Positions 15,500 through 23,142 of a DNA stretch of 36,475 bases are shown piece after piece. The translations under genes and the position numbers were made by a program. The stretch is from Streptomyces toyocaensis. Lineage in GTDB: Bacteria; Actinomycetota; Actinomycetes; Streptomycetales; Streptomycetaceae. Below the pieces are notes generated by a model. The model was not told where the DNA came from, ran no database searches, and saw only the letters and a list, made by a program, of their open reading frames with translations. Numbering within the stretch: the stretch's first letter is position 1; each line of letters opens with the position of its first letter. The DNA lies in contig NZ_JFCB01000052.1 in the NCBI RefSeq assembly GCF_000725125.1, forward strand, positions 1 through 36,475. Direction: 5' to 3'.

Positions 15500-16249
15500 C
15501 TACTTGATCGTCGAGGACGGCGACGGCGCCGGGGATGCCGTGTTGAGGTCCTCCAGCCCCTTGGGGATCTCCAGCGCGAGGACCTGTGCGCCCGGCTGCG
15601 GTGCCGGCGGCGTCACCGCCTCCTGCGGCATCTTGGGCGGGCTGGTCTGCTGGAAGTTGACCTGCTCGTGATTGACCAGCCCCGTCTTCTCCAGCACCGT
15701 GATGTGGTCGAGCACCGTGTCGTTGGCCTGGTCGGCGAGCTGCCGGATCATGGTGTTCCTGGTGTTGGCCCGGATGTTGGCGATGGCCGGGAAGATCTGC
15801 CCGTGCGTCACGCGCATGATGTTCACCGCCGTGGAGTCGAACTCCTTGCCGTTGGTGGCCTTCACCGTCTCCACGAATCCCTGCTGCTGCGGAGACGCCA
15901 CGTTCGGCAGCGTGATGCCGAGCTCCACGGAGATCTTGCGGCAGCTGGCGTCGAGCCGGCCGTGACCGACGACCAGGTGCTCGCCCGCCTCCTTCATCTC
16001 CGGCGTCGTCCCCCGCTCCATCGCCAGCAGGCCCAGGGGGTGCTCCCACAGACCGGCCGCGCGCACCTTCACCACGAAGTCGCGGTCCGCCTCGGTCAGC
16101 GGGCCGTAGTTGGTGTTGGCCACCACCCGGTCCGGCTTGGTCGATGTGTTCTGAACGCCCAGCATGGTGGGGTAGGCGAGCGCGGTGAGGGTGAGGATCA
16201 TGGCTCCGCCCACGAACGCGGTTCCTGCCGTGCTGCGCGAGATGCGCAT
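15500..16249 (-). CDS. DUF4142 domain exported/membrane-anchored protein
   Basis: A 249-residue protein with an N-terminal signal-anchor helix (AGTAFVGGAMILTLTALAYPTML, about 8-30) followed by a DUF4142 helical bundle of ferritin-like type. The family pattern is visible in LTEADRDFVVKVRAAGLWEHPLGLLAMERG, EMKEAGEHLVVGHGRLDASCRKIS and a late DHITVLEKTGLV. The C-terminus is Pro-rich (PPAPQPGAQ, SPAPSPSS). The role of DUF4142 proteins is not established; His/Glu positions on the bundle could bind metal, as in related families. The ATG at 16249 has AGGAGG 4 bases upstream. It converges with the LysR-domain gene (16-base gap). Confidence 0.9.
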   Translation of the reverse strand: MRISRSTAGTAFVGGAMILTLTALAYPTMLGVQNTSTKPDRVVANTNYGPLTEADRDFVVKVRAAGLWEHPLGLLAMERGTTPEMKEAGEHLVVGHGRLDASCRKISVELGITLPNVASPQQQGFVETVKATNGKEFDSTAVNIMRVTHGQIFPAIANIRANTRNTMIRQLADQANDTVLDHITVLEKTGLVNHEQVNFQQTSPPKMPQEAVTPPAPQPGAQVLALEIPKGLEDLNTASPAPSPSSTIK

Positions 16250-16392
16250 CGTGCCTCCTGGGATATCAACGGCCCAACAGCAGGAAGTACGGACGGGAGG
16301 CGCGAGTCAATCACCGTTCGGGAAAGAAATTCCGGTCGCGTCGCGGGGACCGCACGTGGGTCCCGGCGAGGACACGCCGACGGCGGGCACCG

Positions 16393-16537
16393 TCAGGAAC
16401 GCCGGGCGGAGTCCGTCAGCCAGGCGTGCGCGGCCCGCGCCGTGAATGCGGCCTGCCCGCCGCGCACCAGCAGGCCGGTGGTGGCCAATTCCGGGGCACC
16501 GGCCTGCGTGGCGACGTGGGGAACGGCGATGCAGGGT
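16393..16537 (-). pseudogene. Unidentified coding-like remnant downstream of Lrp gene
   Basis: Immediately after the Lrp stop, one leftward frame encodes about 48 residues (EPCIAVPHVATQAGAPELATTG, then LLVRGGQAAFTARAAHAWL) with strong G/C third-position bias, ending in TGA at 16393. No in-frame start follows the Lrp stop, and the frame extends meaninglessly into the Lrp gene. I read it as the 3' end of a lost gene, but do not recognise the family. It could also be chance bias in GC-rich DNA. Confidence 0.3.
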
Positions 16538-17014
16538 TCACCTCCGTGCCGTCCGGCCGATGGACTCCACCAGCGGCAGCAGCCGGTGCGGAACGCGCTC
16601 ACGCAGAGCCACCTCACTGCGCGTGCGCACCACCCCGGGCAGGCCGATCAGCTTCTGGATCACGTCCTCCAGATGCGCGTTGTCGCGCGCGACGACCCTG
16701 GTCAGCAGGTCACCGCCGCCGGTGATGGAGAACGCCTCGACGATCTCCGGTACGGCGGCCAGTGCCTCGCCCACCTCGTCCAGGTGTCCCTGGGTGACCT
16801 CGATGTGCACGAAGGCCAGCACGGGGTGGCCCAGCGCGGCGGGGGAGAGGGCGGGTCCGGTGCCGGTGATCACGCCCTCGCGCTCCATACGGTCCAGACG
16901 GGCCTGCAGGGTGCCCCGGGCGACCCCGAGGATCCGCGCGTACTCCCGCACGCTGGTGCGCGGCTGCTCCAGCAGCAGTCGCAGGATGCGGGTGTCCAGC
17001 TCGTCCACGGCCAT
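16538..17014 (-). CDS. Lrp/AsnC-family transcriptional regulator
   Basis: A 158-residue feast/famine regulator. The N-terminal helix-turn-helix (LDTRILRLLLEQPRTSVREYARILGVARGTLQARLDRMEREGVI, residues 5-48) is followed by a RAM effector domain with strand-helix pattern (PVLAFVHIEVTQGHLDEVGEAL, FSITGGGDLLTRVVARDNAHLEDVIQKLIGLPGV). The GGGDLL segment is the usual amino-acid-binding turn. Divergent from the FUSC exporter 205 bases away, with a three-copy operator-like element between. It probably controls that exporter and itself in response to an amino acid or aromatic metabolite; the ligand is unknown. No strong ribosome site precedes the ATG at 17014. Confidence 0.93.
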   Translation of the reverse strand: MAVDELDTRILRLLLEQPRTSVREYARILGVARGTLQARLDRMEREGVITGTGPALSPAALGHPVLAFVHIEVTQGHLDEVGEALAAVPEIVEAFSITGGGDLLTRVVARDNAHLEDVIQKLIGLPGVVRTRSEVALRERVPHRLLPLVESIGRTARR

Positions 17015-17036
17015 GGGGCATCAGGTCCAGGTGTCG

Positions 17037-17119
17037 GCCATTGGCACGTCGATGGCCGTAGATGTGCCGTAAACACTGTACCAATGGCTCACTCCTACGA
17101 GTGCCGGTTGAGCCACTGG
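17037..17119. promoter_or_regulatory. Three-copy inverted element between Lrp and FUSC genes
   Basis: GCCATTGG (17037-17044) is the exact reverse complement of CCAATGGC (17081-17088). The latter extends to CCAATGGCTCA (17081-17091), which matches the reverse complement of TGAGCCACTGG (17109-17119) at 10 of 11 bases. Three half-sites of alternating orientation fit cooperative binding by an Lrp-type multimer. Assigned to the adjacent Lrp regulator by position only. Confidence 0.6.
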
Positions 17120-17218
17120 CGGGGGAGATGCTGATATGGATCCGTCGATGGCGCTGCGGACCCCGCGGCGCCTTTTTCGTGCCACGGCACACGAACGAAT
17201 CCCAGGGGGCGGTAAGCG

Positions 17219-18706
17219 GTGCTGAAGAGGGTGTTCATGGCTCCGGACCCGGGCCGGATCCGGCTGCGCTTCGCGGCGCGGGCGGTGCTCGGCATCGGGC
17301 TGGCCGTCGTCGTCTGCGGCCTGACCGGACAGTCGCTCACGGGGGTCGTCACCGGTGGGCTCGCCGCCCTGCTCGCCCTGTTCACCGTCACCGACGCCAC
17401 GGTCCGCGGCCAGGCCGTCACGACGGCGCTGCTGCCCGCCGCCGGCCTGCCGGTGCTCGCCGCCGCGGCCCTGCTGCACGACCACCCGGTGGCGCGCGAC
17501 CTGACCTTCCTCGCCGTCGTCGGGCTGGGTGTGTACGCGCGGCGCTGGGGCCCCCGCGGGCACAGCCTCGGCGTCTTCGCCTTCATGACGTACTTCGTGG
17601 CCCAGTTCCTGCACGCGGAGACGGCCCAGCTCCCCGGGCTGTCCGCCTCCGTCCTGCTGTCCGTGCTCACCGCGGCCGCGGTGCGCTTCGGGCTGTGGTG
17701 CTACGAGCGCCGGCTGCCCCCCGCGGTCGTGCCGGCGCCGCCCGCCGGCACCGGACTGGCCCGGGTGACCACCCGCCAGGCGGTCCAGGCGACCGCCGGC
17801 GCGGGCTTCGCCCTGGTCGTGGGCCAGCTGGTGTCGGGGCAGCGCTGGTACTGGGCCGTGGGAGCCACCTGGTGGGTCTTCGTCAACACCACCTCACGCG
17901 GCGAGACCCTGGTCCGCGGCTTCCGGCGGGTGCTGGGCACGGTCATCGGCATCGGCCTGGCGATGTTCGTCGCCGTACCCGCGCACGGGGAAGGGCTGCT
18001 CACGGCGCTGGTCGTCGGCGTCTGCGTGTTCGGCATCTTCTACACCGCCGCCGTGTCCTACACCTGGATGATGCTCTGGGTGACGGTGCTCGCGGCCATG
18101 CTCTACGGCCTGCTCGGCGTGCTGTCCCCCGGACTGCTGGCGCTGCGGTTCGTGGAGACCGGGGTCGGCGCGCTCGGCGCCGCGCTGGCGGTGGCCTTCG
18201 TCCTGCCGGTGACCACGCACAGCGTCACCGACGCCTGGATCCAGCGGGCCCTGCGCTGTGTCCACGCCTGCACCGCCGAGGCCGGCGCCCGGCTGGCCGG
18301 GAGGGCGGACGCCGACCCGGCGCCGATGGTGGCGGAGCTGGAGGAGCTCCTCGCCCGGGTGCGCCTCTCGGTCGCGCCGCTGGTGCACCCGCTGAACCCC
18401 CTGCTCGGCCGCAAGCGGCGCGCCCGCCGGGTGCTCGCCCTGCTCGACGACTGCGCCCGGGAGATCCGCGGCCTGGTGGCGGTCGCCGCCGACCCGGAGG
18501 CCTCGCACGACGCCCGGCTCGCCGCCGCCTGCTGGCGGGTGGAGGCCGCGGTCGAGGCGCTCACCGGCGGCCGGGACATCGCGGTACGGACGGCCCCGGT
18601 GGTCTCGGAGCCCGCCCTGGCCCACCTCCACGGCCTGGAACGCGCCCTCGCGGAACTGGCCGCACCACTGCGGACACCCCCCGGCTCCCCGCTGGTCGGC
18701 GCCTGA
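17219..18706 (+). CDS. FUSC-family membrane protein (aromatic acid exporter-like)
   Basis: A 495-residue membrane protein of the fusaric-acid-resistance type. Two blocks of hydrophobic helices (about 20-165 and 190-340) show the repeated FUSC architecture. Between and after them are soluble segments, including helical DDCAREIRGLVAVAADPEA. The second block contains QRWYWAVGATWWVFVNTTSRGETLVRGFRRVLGTVIGIGL, matching the conserved FUSC W-x2-x-T...R-x2-GTxxG region. Related proteins are aromatic-compound exporters (AaeB) or of unknown function. The start is either GTG 17219 (GGGGG about 10 bases upstream) or ATG 17237 (AAGAGG about 6 bases upstream). It is divergent from an Lrp regulator and probably controlled by it. 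Confidence 0.87.
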   Translation: MLKRVFMAPDPGRIRLRFAARAVLGIGLAVVVCGLTGQSLTGVVTGGLAALLALFTVTDATVRGQAVTTALLPAAGLPVLAAAALLHDHPVARDLTFLAVVGLGVYARRWGPRGHSLGVFAFMTYFVAQFLHAETAQLPGLSASVLLSVLTAAAVRFGLWCYERRLPPAVVPAPPAGTGLARVTTRQAVQATAGAGFALVVGQLVSGQRWYWAVGATWWVFVNTTSRGETLVRGFRRVLGTVIGIGLAMFVAVPAHGEGLLTALVVGVCVFGIFYTAAVSYTWMMLWVTVLAAMLYGLLGVLSPGLLALRFVETGVGALGAALAVAFVLPVTTHSVTDAWIQRALRCVHACTAEAGARLAGRADADPAPMVAELEELLARVRLSVAPLVHPLNPLLGRKRRARRVLALLDDCAREIRGLVAVAADPEASHDARLAAACWRVEAAVEALTGGRDIAVRTAPVVSEPALAHLHGLERALAELAAPLRTPPGSPLVGA

Positions 18707-18798
18707 CGCCCGGCACGACCTCTCGGCCGATTGGTCCAGACCTTGCCCGGTGAGCTGCTACCGTCACCCCGGTCGGCAGCGGACGAGAGGGGACAGTC

Positions 18799-19848
18799 GT
18801 GGCGGACGGCGGGCGGCGGGCGTTCATCGGGTCGTTCACGGCGGCGGGGGGCCCGGGCATCGTCACCGCGGCCGTCACCCCGGGCAGCGGCGCGCTGACC
18901 GCCGTGAGCACGGTGAACGCCGTACCCGATCCGTCCTGGCTGGCCCTGTCGCCGGACGGCCGCATGCTGTACGCGGTCAGTGAGACGGCCGAGGGCGCGG
19001 TGGCCGCTTTCCGCGTGACCGGCGACGGCCCGGAACCGGCCGGGACCGCGGTCCCGGTGTGCGGCGGCGGGCCGACCCACCTGAGCCTCTTCGCCGGCCA
19101 CCTCCTCACCGCGAACTACGGTTCCGGCAGCGTCAGCGCCGTACCGGTCCGTCCGGACGGCGGTCTCGGGCGTACCGTCTCCGGAGTGCTCCGGCACACC
19201 GGATCCGGCCCCCACCCGCAGCGCCAGCAGGGCCCGCACGCCCACCAGGTGCAGCCCGACCCGAGTGGCCGCTGGGCGGTCTGCGTCGACCTCGGCACCG
19301 ATTCGGTACGGGTGTTCACCCTGACGGACGGCGCCCCCGTGCCGCACCGGGAGATCGCCCTGCGCCCGGGCTCGGGGCCGCGCCACCTGGCCTTCCACCC
19401 GCACGGTGCGTACGCGTACGTCCTCAACGAGCTCAGCCCCTCCCTCGTCGTCTGCCGCTGGGAGGCCGTCGAGGGCGGCTTGCGGCCGCTCGCCGAGATC
19501 CCGGTCCTGCCGGGCACCCCGGCCGGCGACGCCTACCCCTCCGGTGTGGCCGTCTCGTCCGACGGCCGCTTCGTGTGGACCGCGACCCGCGGGGAGGACG
19601 TCCTGTCCGTGTTCGCGGTCGAGGGGGACGGCGACGTCCTGACCCCCCGCACCACCGTGTCCTGCGGCGGGCGCTGGCCCCGTGCGATCACCGTCTGTGA
19701 CGGTGTCCTGTATGTCGCGAACGAGCGCTCCGGGGACGTGACCTGGTTCTCGCTCGACCCGGAAACGGGTGTGCCGCGGCGCGGCGGCTCGATGCCGGTG
19801 CCCGCCGCGACCTGCGTGGTCACCGGCCGGCCCGCGTCCGACTCATGA
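18799..19848 (+). CDS. Lactonase-family beta-propeller protein (6-phosphogluconolactonase-like)
   Basis: A 349-residue seven-bladed propeller of the YbhE/YkgB type. Blades appear as repeated strand patterns (PDPSWLALSPDGRMLYAVSE, GGGPTHLSLFAGHLLTANYG, GPRHLAFHPHGAYAYVLNE, YPSGVAVSSDGRFVWTATR). The metal/active-site region GPHPQRQQGPHAHQVQPDPSG is intact. Characterised relatives hydrolyse 6-phosphogluconolactone or similar lactones, but the family is broader. No signal peptide, so probably cytoplasmic. GTG at 18799 with AGGGG 6 bases upstream. It stands alone between the FUSC gene and a convergent CbiX-like gene; a strong terminator follows. Confidence 0.88.
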   Translation: MADGGRRAFIGSFTAAGGPGIVTAAVTPGSGALTAVSTVNAVPDPSWLALSPDGRMLYAVSETAEGAVAAFRVTGDGPEPAGTAVPVCGGGPTHLSLFAGHLLTANYGSGSVSAVPVRPDGGLGRTVSGVLRHTGSGPHPQRQQGPHAHQVQPDPSGRWAVCVDLGTDSVRVFTLTDGAPVPHREIALRPGSGPRHLAFHPHGAYAYVLNELSPSLVVCRWEAVEGGLRPLAEIPVLPGTPAGDAYPSGVAVSSDGRFVWTATRGEDVLSVFAVEGDGDVLTPRTTVSCGGRWPRAITVCDGVLYVANERSGDVTWFSLDPETGVPRRGGSMPVPAATCVVTGRPASDS

Positions 19849-19850
19849 CG

Positions 19851-19884
19851 AAGGGCCCGCCCCGGAGTCCGGGGTGGGCCCTTT
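19851..19884. terminator. Bidirectional terminator, lactonase / CbiX-like genes
   Basis: The inverted repeat AAGGGCCCGCCCCGG / CCGGGGTGGGCCCTT, with one G-T wobble pair, closes a short AGT-type loop and is followed by a T. It starts 3 bases past the lactonase stop and lies in the 61-base gap before the convergent gene. Confidence 0.85.
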
Positions 19885-19909
19885 CGGCGTCCTGCGTAGG
19901 CGCGGTGCC

Positions 19910-20833
19910 TCAGTGGGCGGGCGTGCTCTGCGCCTGCTGAGGGGCGATGCCCAGCGCGGTCGTGTACTTGGCCAGGGCCAGCTTGCCGATCGCCGGGTAG
20001 GGACCGAGCGCCTCGGCGGCGGAGCAGCCCGCCTCCTTCGCGGCCTCCTCGATCAGGCTCGCGTCGATCTCCGGGCCGATCAGGTACGGCGCCAGCGCCA
20101 GCTGCTGCGAACCGGAGCCGCGCAGCTGCTCGGCCACGGAGGCGATGGAACCCTCCTGGTCGAGAGCCGCGGCCATGACCGGTACGGCGAGCCGCGCGGC
20201 GAGCAGCATGCCGGTGATCCCGGCCGCCTGCACGGCCTCGTCACCGCCCACGGAGGCCAGGATGATGCCGTCCGCGGCGGTGGCCACGGTGAACAGACGG
20301 GCACGGTCGGCGCGGGCCAGACCGGCCTCGGACAGCCGCACGTGCAGCGCCTCGGCGAGCAGCGGGTGCGGACCCAGCACATCGGTCAGCTCGGCGGCGA
20401 CACGGCTGTCCATCACGGCCTGGCGCACCTGGCGCAGCAGGGAGCTGTCCGGGCCGGCGAGCAGGGGCACGACGACGGCGACCGGGCCGTCGGGCTCGTT
20501 GACGTCCATACCGGCGGCGCGGGCCTGCTCGAAGCGGGCCGTGCGCTCCCCGGCCGCGTGCGCGAGGACGGACGTCAGGGTGGGGAACTCCTCGCCGTCG
20601 CCGTCGAGATAGCCGATCCGGGCGTCCAGGCCGGGCAGCTCGGAACGGGCGATGCTCACGACCTCGTCGGCGAGGGAACGGGTGGCACTACTGGGCGTAC
20701 CCGGCACGGCGAGAACGAGCGCGGGCGCGTCCTCGGGAGCCACCAGGGGTTCGGGACGGCGGTGCCGTCCGGGCTGGCGGGGGCGCGGCATTCGTACGGG
20801 CAGGCCGGACGCGGGCCCAGTGGGGGTGCTCAT
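19910..20833 (-). CDS. CbiX/SirB-like sirohydrochlorin chelatase family protein, catalytic His missing
   Basis: A 307-residue protein with two CbiX-like half-domains. Family landmarks are the first strand LVLAVPGTPSSA (about 39-50), VAVVVPLLAGPDSSLLRQV, the conserved LGPHPLLAEALHVRLSEAG, and the second-half strand LALAPYLIGPEIDASLIEEAAKEAGC. In active CbiX/SirB enzymes the first strand carries an HGS motif and the PLF(L) strand is followed by another His; here they read VPGTP and PLLAGPD. It may therefore not insert metal into sirohydrochlorin. No other cobalamin or sirohaem gene is present. ATG at 20833; a TAACAT box (rightward strand complement 20842-20847) 8 bases upstream suggests a leaderless mRNA. 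Confidence 0.78.
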   Translation of the reverse strand: MSTPTGPASGLPVRMPRPRQPGRHRRPEPLVAPEDAPALVLAVPGTPSSATRSLADEVVSIARSELPGLDARIGYLDGDGEEFPTLTSVLAHAAGERTARFEQARAAGMDVNEPDGPVAVVVPLLAGPDSSLLRQVRQAVMDSRVAAELTDVLGPHPLLAEALHVRLSEAGLARADRARLFTVATAADGIILASVGGDEAVQAAGITGMLLAARLAVPVMAAALDQEGSIASVAEQLRGSGSQQLALAPYLIGPEIDASLIEEAAKEAGCSAAEALGPYPAIGKLALAKYTTALGIAPQQAQSTPAH

Positions 20834-20917
20834 GTTGCGGCATGTTAGTGGCTTCCTGGGCTCCCCTGTTCGGGGAGGGGGCAGGTGAGCGGTATCCGTC
20901 CGGTTTTGTCTGATGGG

Positions 20918-21934
20918 TTACGTAAGGGCGTCGGCTGCGCGAGCGGCGTCGTCACCTTCCGGGGCCGTCAGGCTCAGCAGGGCGGCGTCACCCGGAAGGG
21001 TGAACGAGCCGATGATGAGGTCCTCCGCGATACGCACCGCCCCGTGCAGCGGGTCCCCCTCCGCCGTGATACGCCGGGCCCGCGGCAGCCGCTTCGACAG
21101 CTCCTCGTCCACGAGGCCGGTCAGGTCGGCACCCATACGGAACAGGCCCCCGGTCACACCGACGGCCGGCTCGCCCTCCGCCGGACACACCGCCGCCGCG
21201 GAGTCGGCCATGTGCCGGGCCGCCGCCCGCAGGACGGCCACGGCGACCGGATCGCCGCCGGCCGCGCACTCGCCCACCCGGGGCGCGAAGGACGCGAGCA
21301 CGGCCGGCCGGTCGGCCCGCGGATACAGCCGGCCGGGCAGGCCGGCCGCGGGCCCGAACATGTCCTCGGCGCTCGCCAGCAGCCGCGCGGAGCCGCCCTC
21401 CCGCCCGTCATGGGCGCGCAGCGCCGCCTCCATGCCGGCGCGCCCGATCCAGGCGCCGCCGCCGCAGTCCCCCAGCAGGTGCCCCCAGCCGTCCGCCCGC
21501 CGCCAGCGCGTCAGATCGGTGCCGATCGCGATGAGGCCCGTGCCGGCGGCGATCACCGCACCGGGCCGGGGTCCGAGGGCACCGACGTACGCGGTGACCG
21601 CGTCGGCGGCCAACGCCACCCTGCGCACGCCCAGTTCACGAATCAGTGAGGCCGGCAGCTCCGCGCGCAGGGCGCCCCCCAGACTGGCCATCCCGGCCGC
21701 GCCGACCACCGCCGTGTCCAGCCGGCCGACGCCCGCCTCGGCGCACAGGGCCCGGGCCATCGGCAGCAGTTGCTCCAGGAGGTCGTCCGGGTCGATGCCC
21801 CGAGCCCCGGTGCGCACCGGTTCCCCCGACGCGGCCCGGGCCAGCGGCCCGCGCCCACCGGCGCCGACGACGACCCGCAGGCCGGAACCCCCGGAGTCCA
21901 CGGCGAGATAGCCGGGCCCCGTCACGGCAGCCAC
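20918..21934 (-). CDS. N-acetylglucosamine kinase-like BadF/BadG-family ATPase
   Basis: A 338-residue actin-fold sugar kinase-type protein. The phosphate-1 motif YLAVDSGGSGLRVVV (about 9-23), phosphate-2 VIAAGTGLIAIGTD, and GWGHLLGDCGGGAWIGRAG fit eukaryotic/bacterial GlcNAc-kinase-like BadF ATPases. A late adenosine motif VGVTGGLFRMG is also present. It probably phosphorylates an amino sugar such as GlcNAc or a cell-wall derivative; substrate is inferred from family only. GTG at 21934 is taken as start; a second in-frame GTG lies 9 bases downstream. The gene ends 85 bases before the CbiX-like gene on the same strand. Confidence 0.85.
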   Translation of the reverse strand: MAAVTGPGYLAVDSGGSGLRVVVGAGGRGPLARAASGEPVRTGARGIDPDDLLEQLLPMARALCAEAGVGRLDTAVVGAAGMASLGGALRAELPASLIRELGVRRVALAADAVTAYVGALGPRPGAVIAAGTGLIAIGTDLTRWRRADGWGHLLGDCGGGAWIGRAGMEAALRAHDGREGGSARLLASAEDMFGPAAGLPGRLYPRADRPAVLASFAPRVGECAAGGDPVAVAVLRAAARHMADSAAAVCPAEGEPAVGVTGGLFRMGADLTGLVDEELSKRLPRARRITAEGDPLHGAVRIAEDLIIGSFTLPGDAALLSLTAPEGDDAARAADALT

Positions 21935-22189
21935 CGGTCCGCGTCCTCACCGGCCGAGGGTTCTTCGTGCTCCGGGCGTCCGGGGCAGGGGGTGGAACGG
22001 TCTTGGCGACGGCCGTCGGGCGGACCGGTGACGGGACGCAACGGGCTTCCCCCTTCCCCTCCTGCGACGGGCCGCACGGGTGCGCGGCACCGCCGATCGT
22101 GACGAGGAGGGAACACTAGCGTCCCCGGGCCTCCCGAACGGTGGGGACTCGGCTGTGAGCCGGGCCCCCGATGTCGCTAGAGTCCGTGC

Positions 22190-22867
22190 GTGGCACCGAG
22201 ACCTTTGCATGAACTGGTGGAAGCGGGCTGGGCGAAAGCCCTCGAGCCGGTGGCCGGCCGAGTCGCCGCGATGGGCGACTTCCTGCGCGCGGAGATAGCC
22301 GCCGGGCGCACCTACCTGCCCGCCGGGCCCCACGTCCTGCGAGCCTTCCAGCAGCCCTTCGACGACGTCCGCGTCCTGATCGTCGGCCAGGACCCCTATC
22401 CGACGCCGGGCATGGCGATCGGGCTCAGCTTCGCGGTGGCGCCCGAGGTGCGTTCCCTCCCGGGAAGCCTGGAGAACATCTTCCGGGAGATGCACTCCGA
22501 CCTGGGGCTGCCCCGACCGTCGAACGGGGACCTGACCCCGTGGACCGAGCAGGGCGTGCTGCTGCTGAACAGGGCGCTGACGACGGCCCCCCGCAAGCCG
22601 GCCGCCCATCGGGGCAAGGGCTGGGAGGAGGTCACCGAGCAGGCGATCCGCGCGCTGGCGGAGCGCGGCAAGCCGCTGGTGTCCATCCTGTGGGGGCGGG
22701 ACGCCCGCAACTGCCGTCCGCTGCTCGGGGACCTCCCGGCGATCGAGTCGGCTCATCCGTCACCGATGTCGGCCGACCGCGGCTTCTTCGGCTCGCGTCC
22801 CTTCAGCCGTGCCAACGACCTGCTGATGCGCCAGGGCGCGCAACCGGTCGAGTGGCGGCTCCCCTAG
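22190..22867 (+). CDS. ung: Uracil-DNA glycosylase
   Basis: A 225-residue family-1 UDG. The catalytic water-activating loop VGQDPYP (65-71, Asp68), uracil-stacking GLSFAV (Phe81), NRALTT (Asn127 for uracil recognition) and the DNA-intercalation loop HPSPMSADRGFFGSRPFS (His189) are all present. It removes uracil from DNA in base-excision repair. Length matches the family. GTG at 22190 follows a TAGAGT box (22178-22183) by 6 bases, so the mRNA is probably leaderless. Many streptomycetes carry two ung genes; this may be one of the pair. It stands alone, divergent from the kinase gene and followed by a strong terminator. Confidence 0.96.
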   Translation: MAPRPLHELVEAGWAKALEPVAGRVAAMGDFLRAEIAAGRTYLPAGPHVLRAFQQPFDDVRVLIVGQDPYPTPGMAIGLSFAVAPEVRSLPGSLENIFREMHSDLGLPRPSNGDLTPWTEQGVLLLNRALTTAPRKPAAHRGKGWEEVTEQAIRALAERGKPLVSILWGRDARNCRPLLGDLPAIESAHPSPMSADRGFFGSRPFSRANDLLMRQGAQPVEWRLP

Positions 22868-22884
22868 ATCCCCCGCGACGGCGA

Positions 22885-22914
22885 AGTGGCCGGCCGCGCG
22901 GGCGGCCGGCCACT
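22885..22914. terminator. Terminator after ung
   Basis: A perfect 13-bp inverted repeat (22885-22897 with 22902-22914) around a GCGG loop begins 18 bases after the ung stop codon. Confidence 0.85.
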
Positions 22915-23142
22915 GTTCCAACGGGGCGGGGTCAGGAGATGCGCCTGATCGTCTGCCAGCCCCCGGTCCCGACGACGGTCGGCGGGCCGACCAGGCCGGT
23001 GCGCCGGCCCGGCGCGGGACGTCCCGCCGCTGCCGTCCACCCTGGCCCGGGGTGACCGGGACTCCGCCGGTGCGGCACTCGACGAACCGGGAGCCGTCGC
23101 GGTACGGGGAAGGCACGCTCTCGCCGGGGATCCCGCGGCCGA
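22915..23142. other. Gene-less stretch with weak coding-like fragments on the minus strand
   Basis: Two short leftward frames look protein-like: IPGESVPSPYRDGSRFVEC near 23080-23130, and TVVGTGGWQTIRRIS ending in TGA at 22932. They are in different frames and I cannot name the family. They could be a decayed gene end between ung and the Asp-box gene, or chance. Confidence 0.25.

Noticed and set aside
19769..20848. 359-codon rightward frame over the CbiX-like gene
   Set aside because: It crosses a strong terminator and gives a low-complexity protein; the leftward frame shows conserved family motifs.
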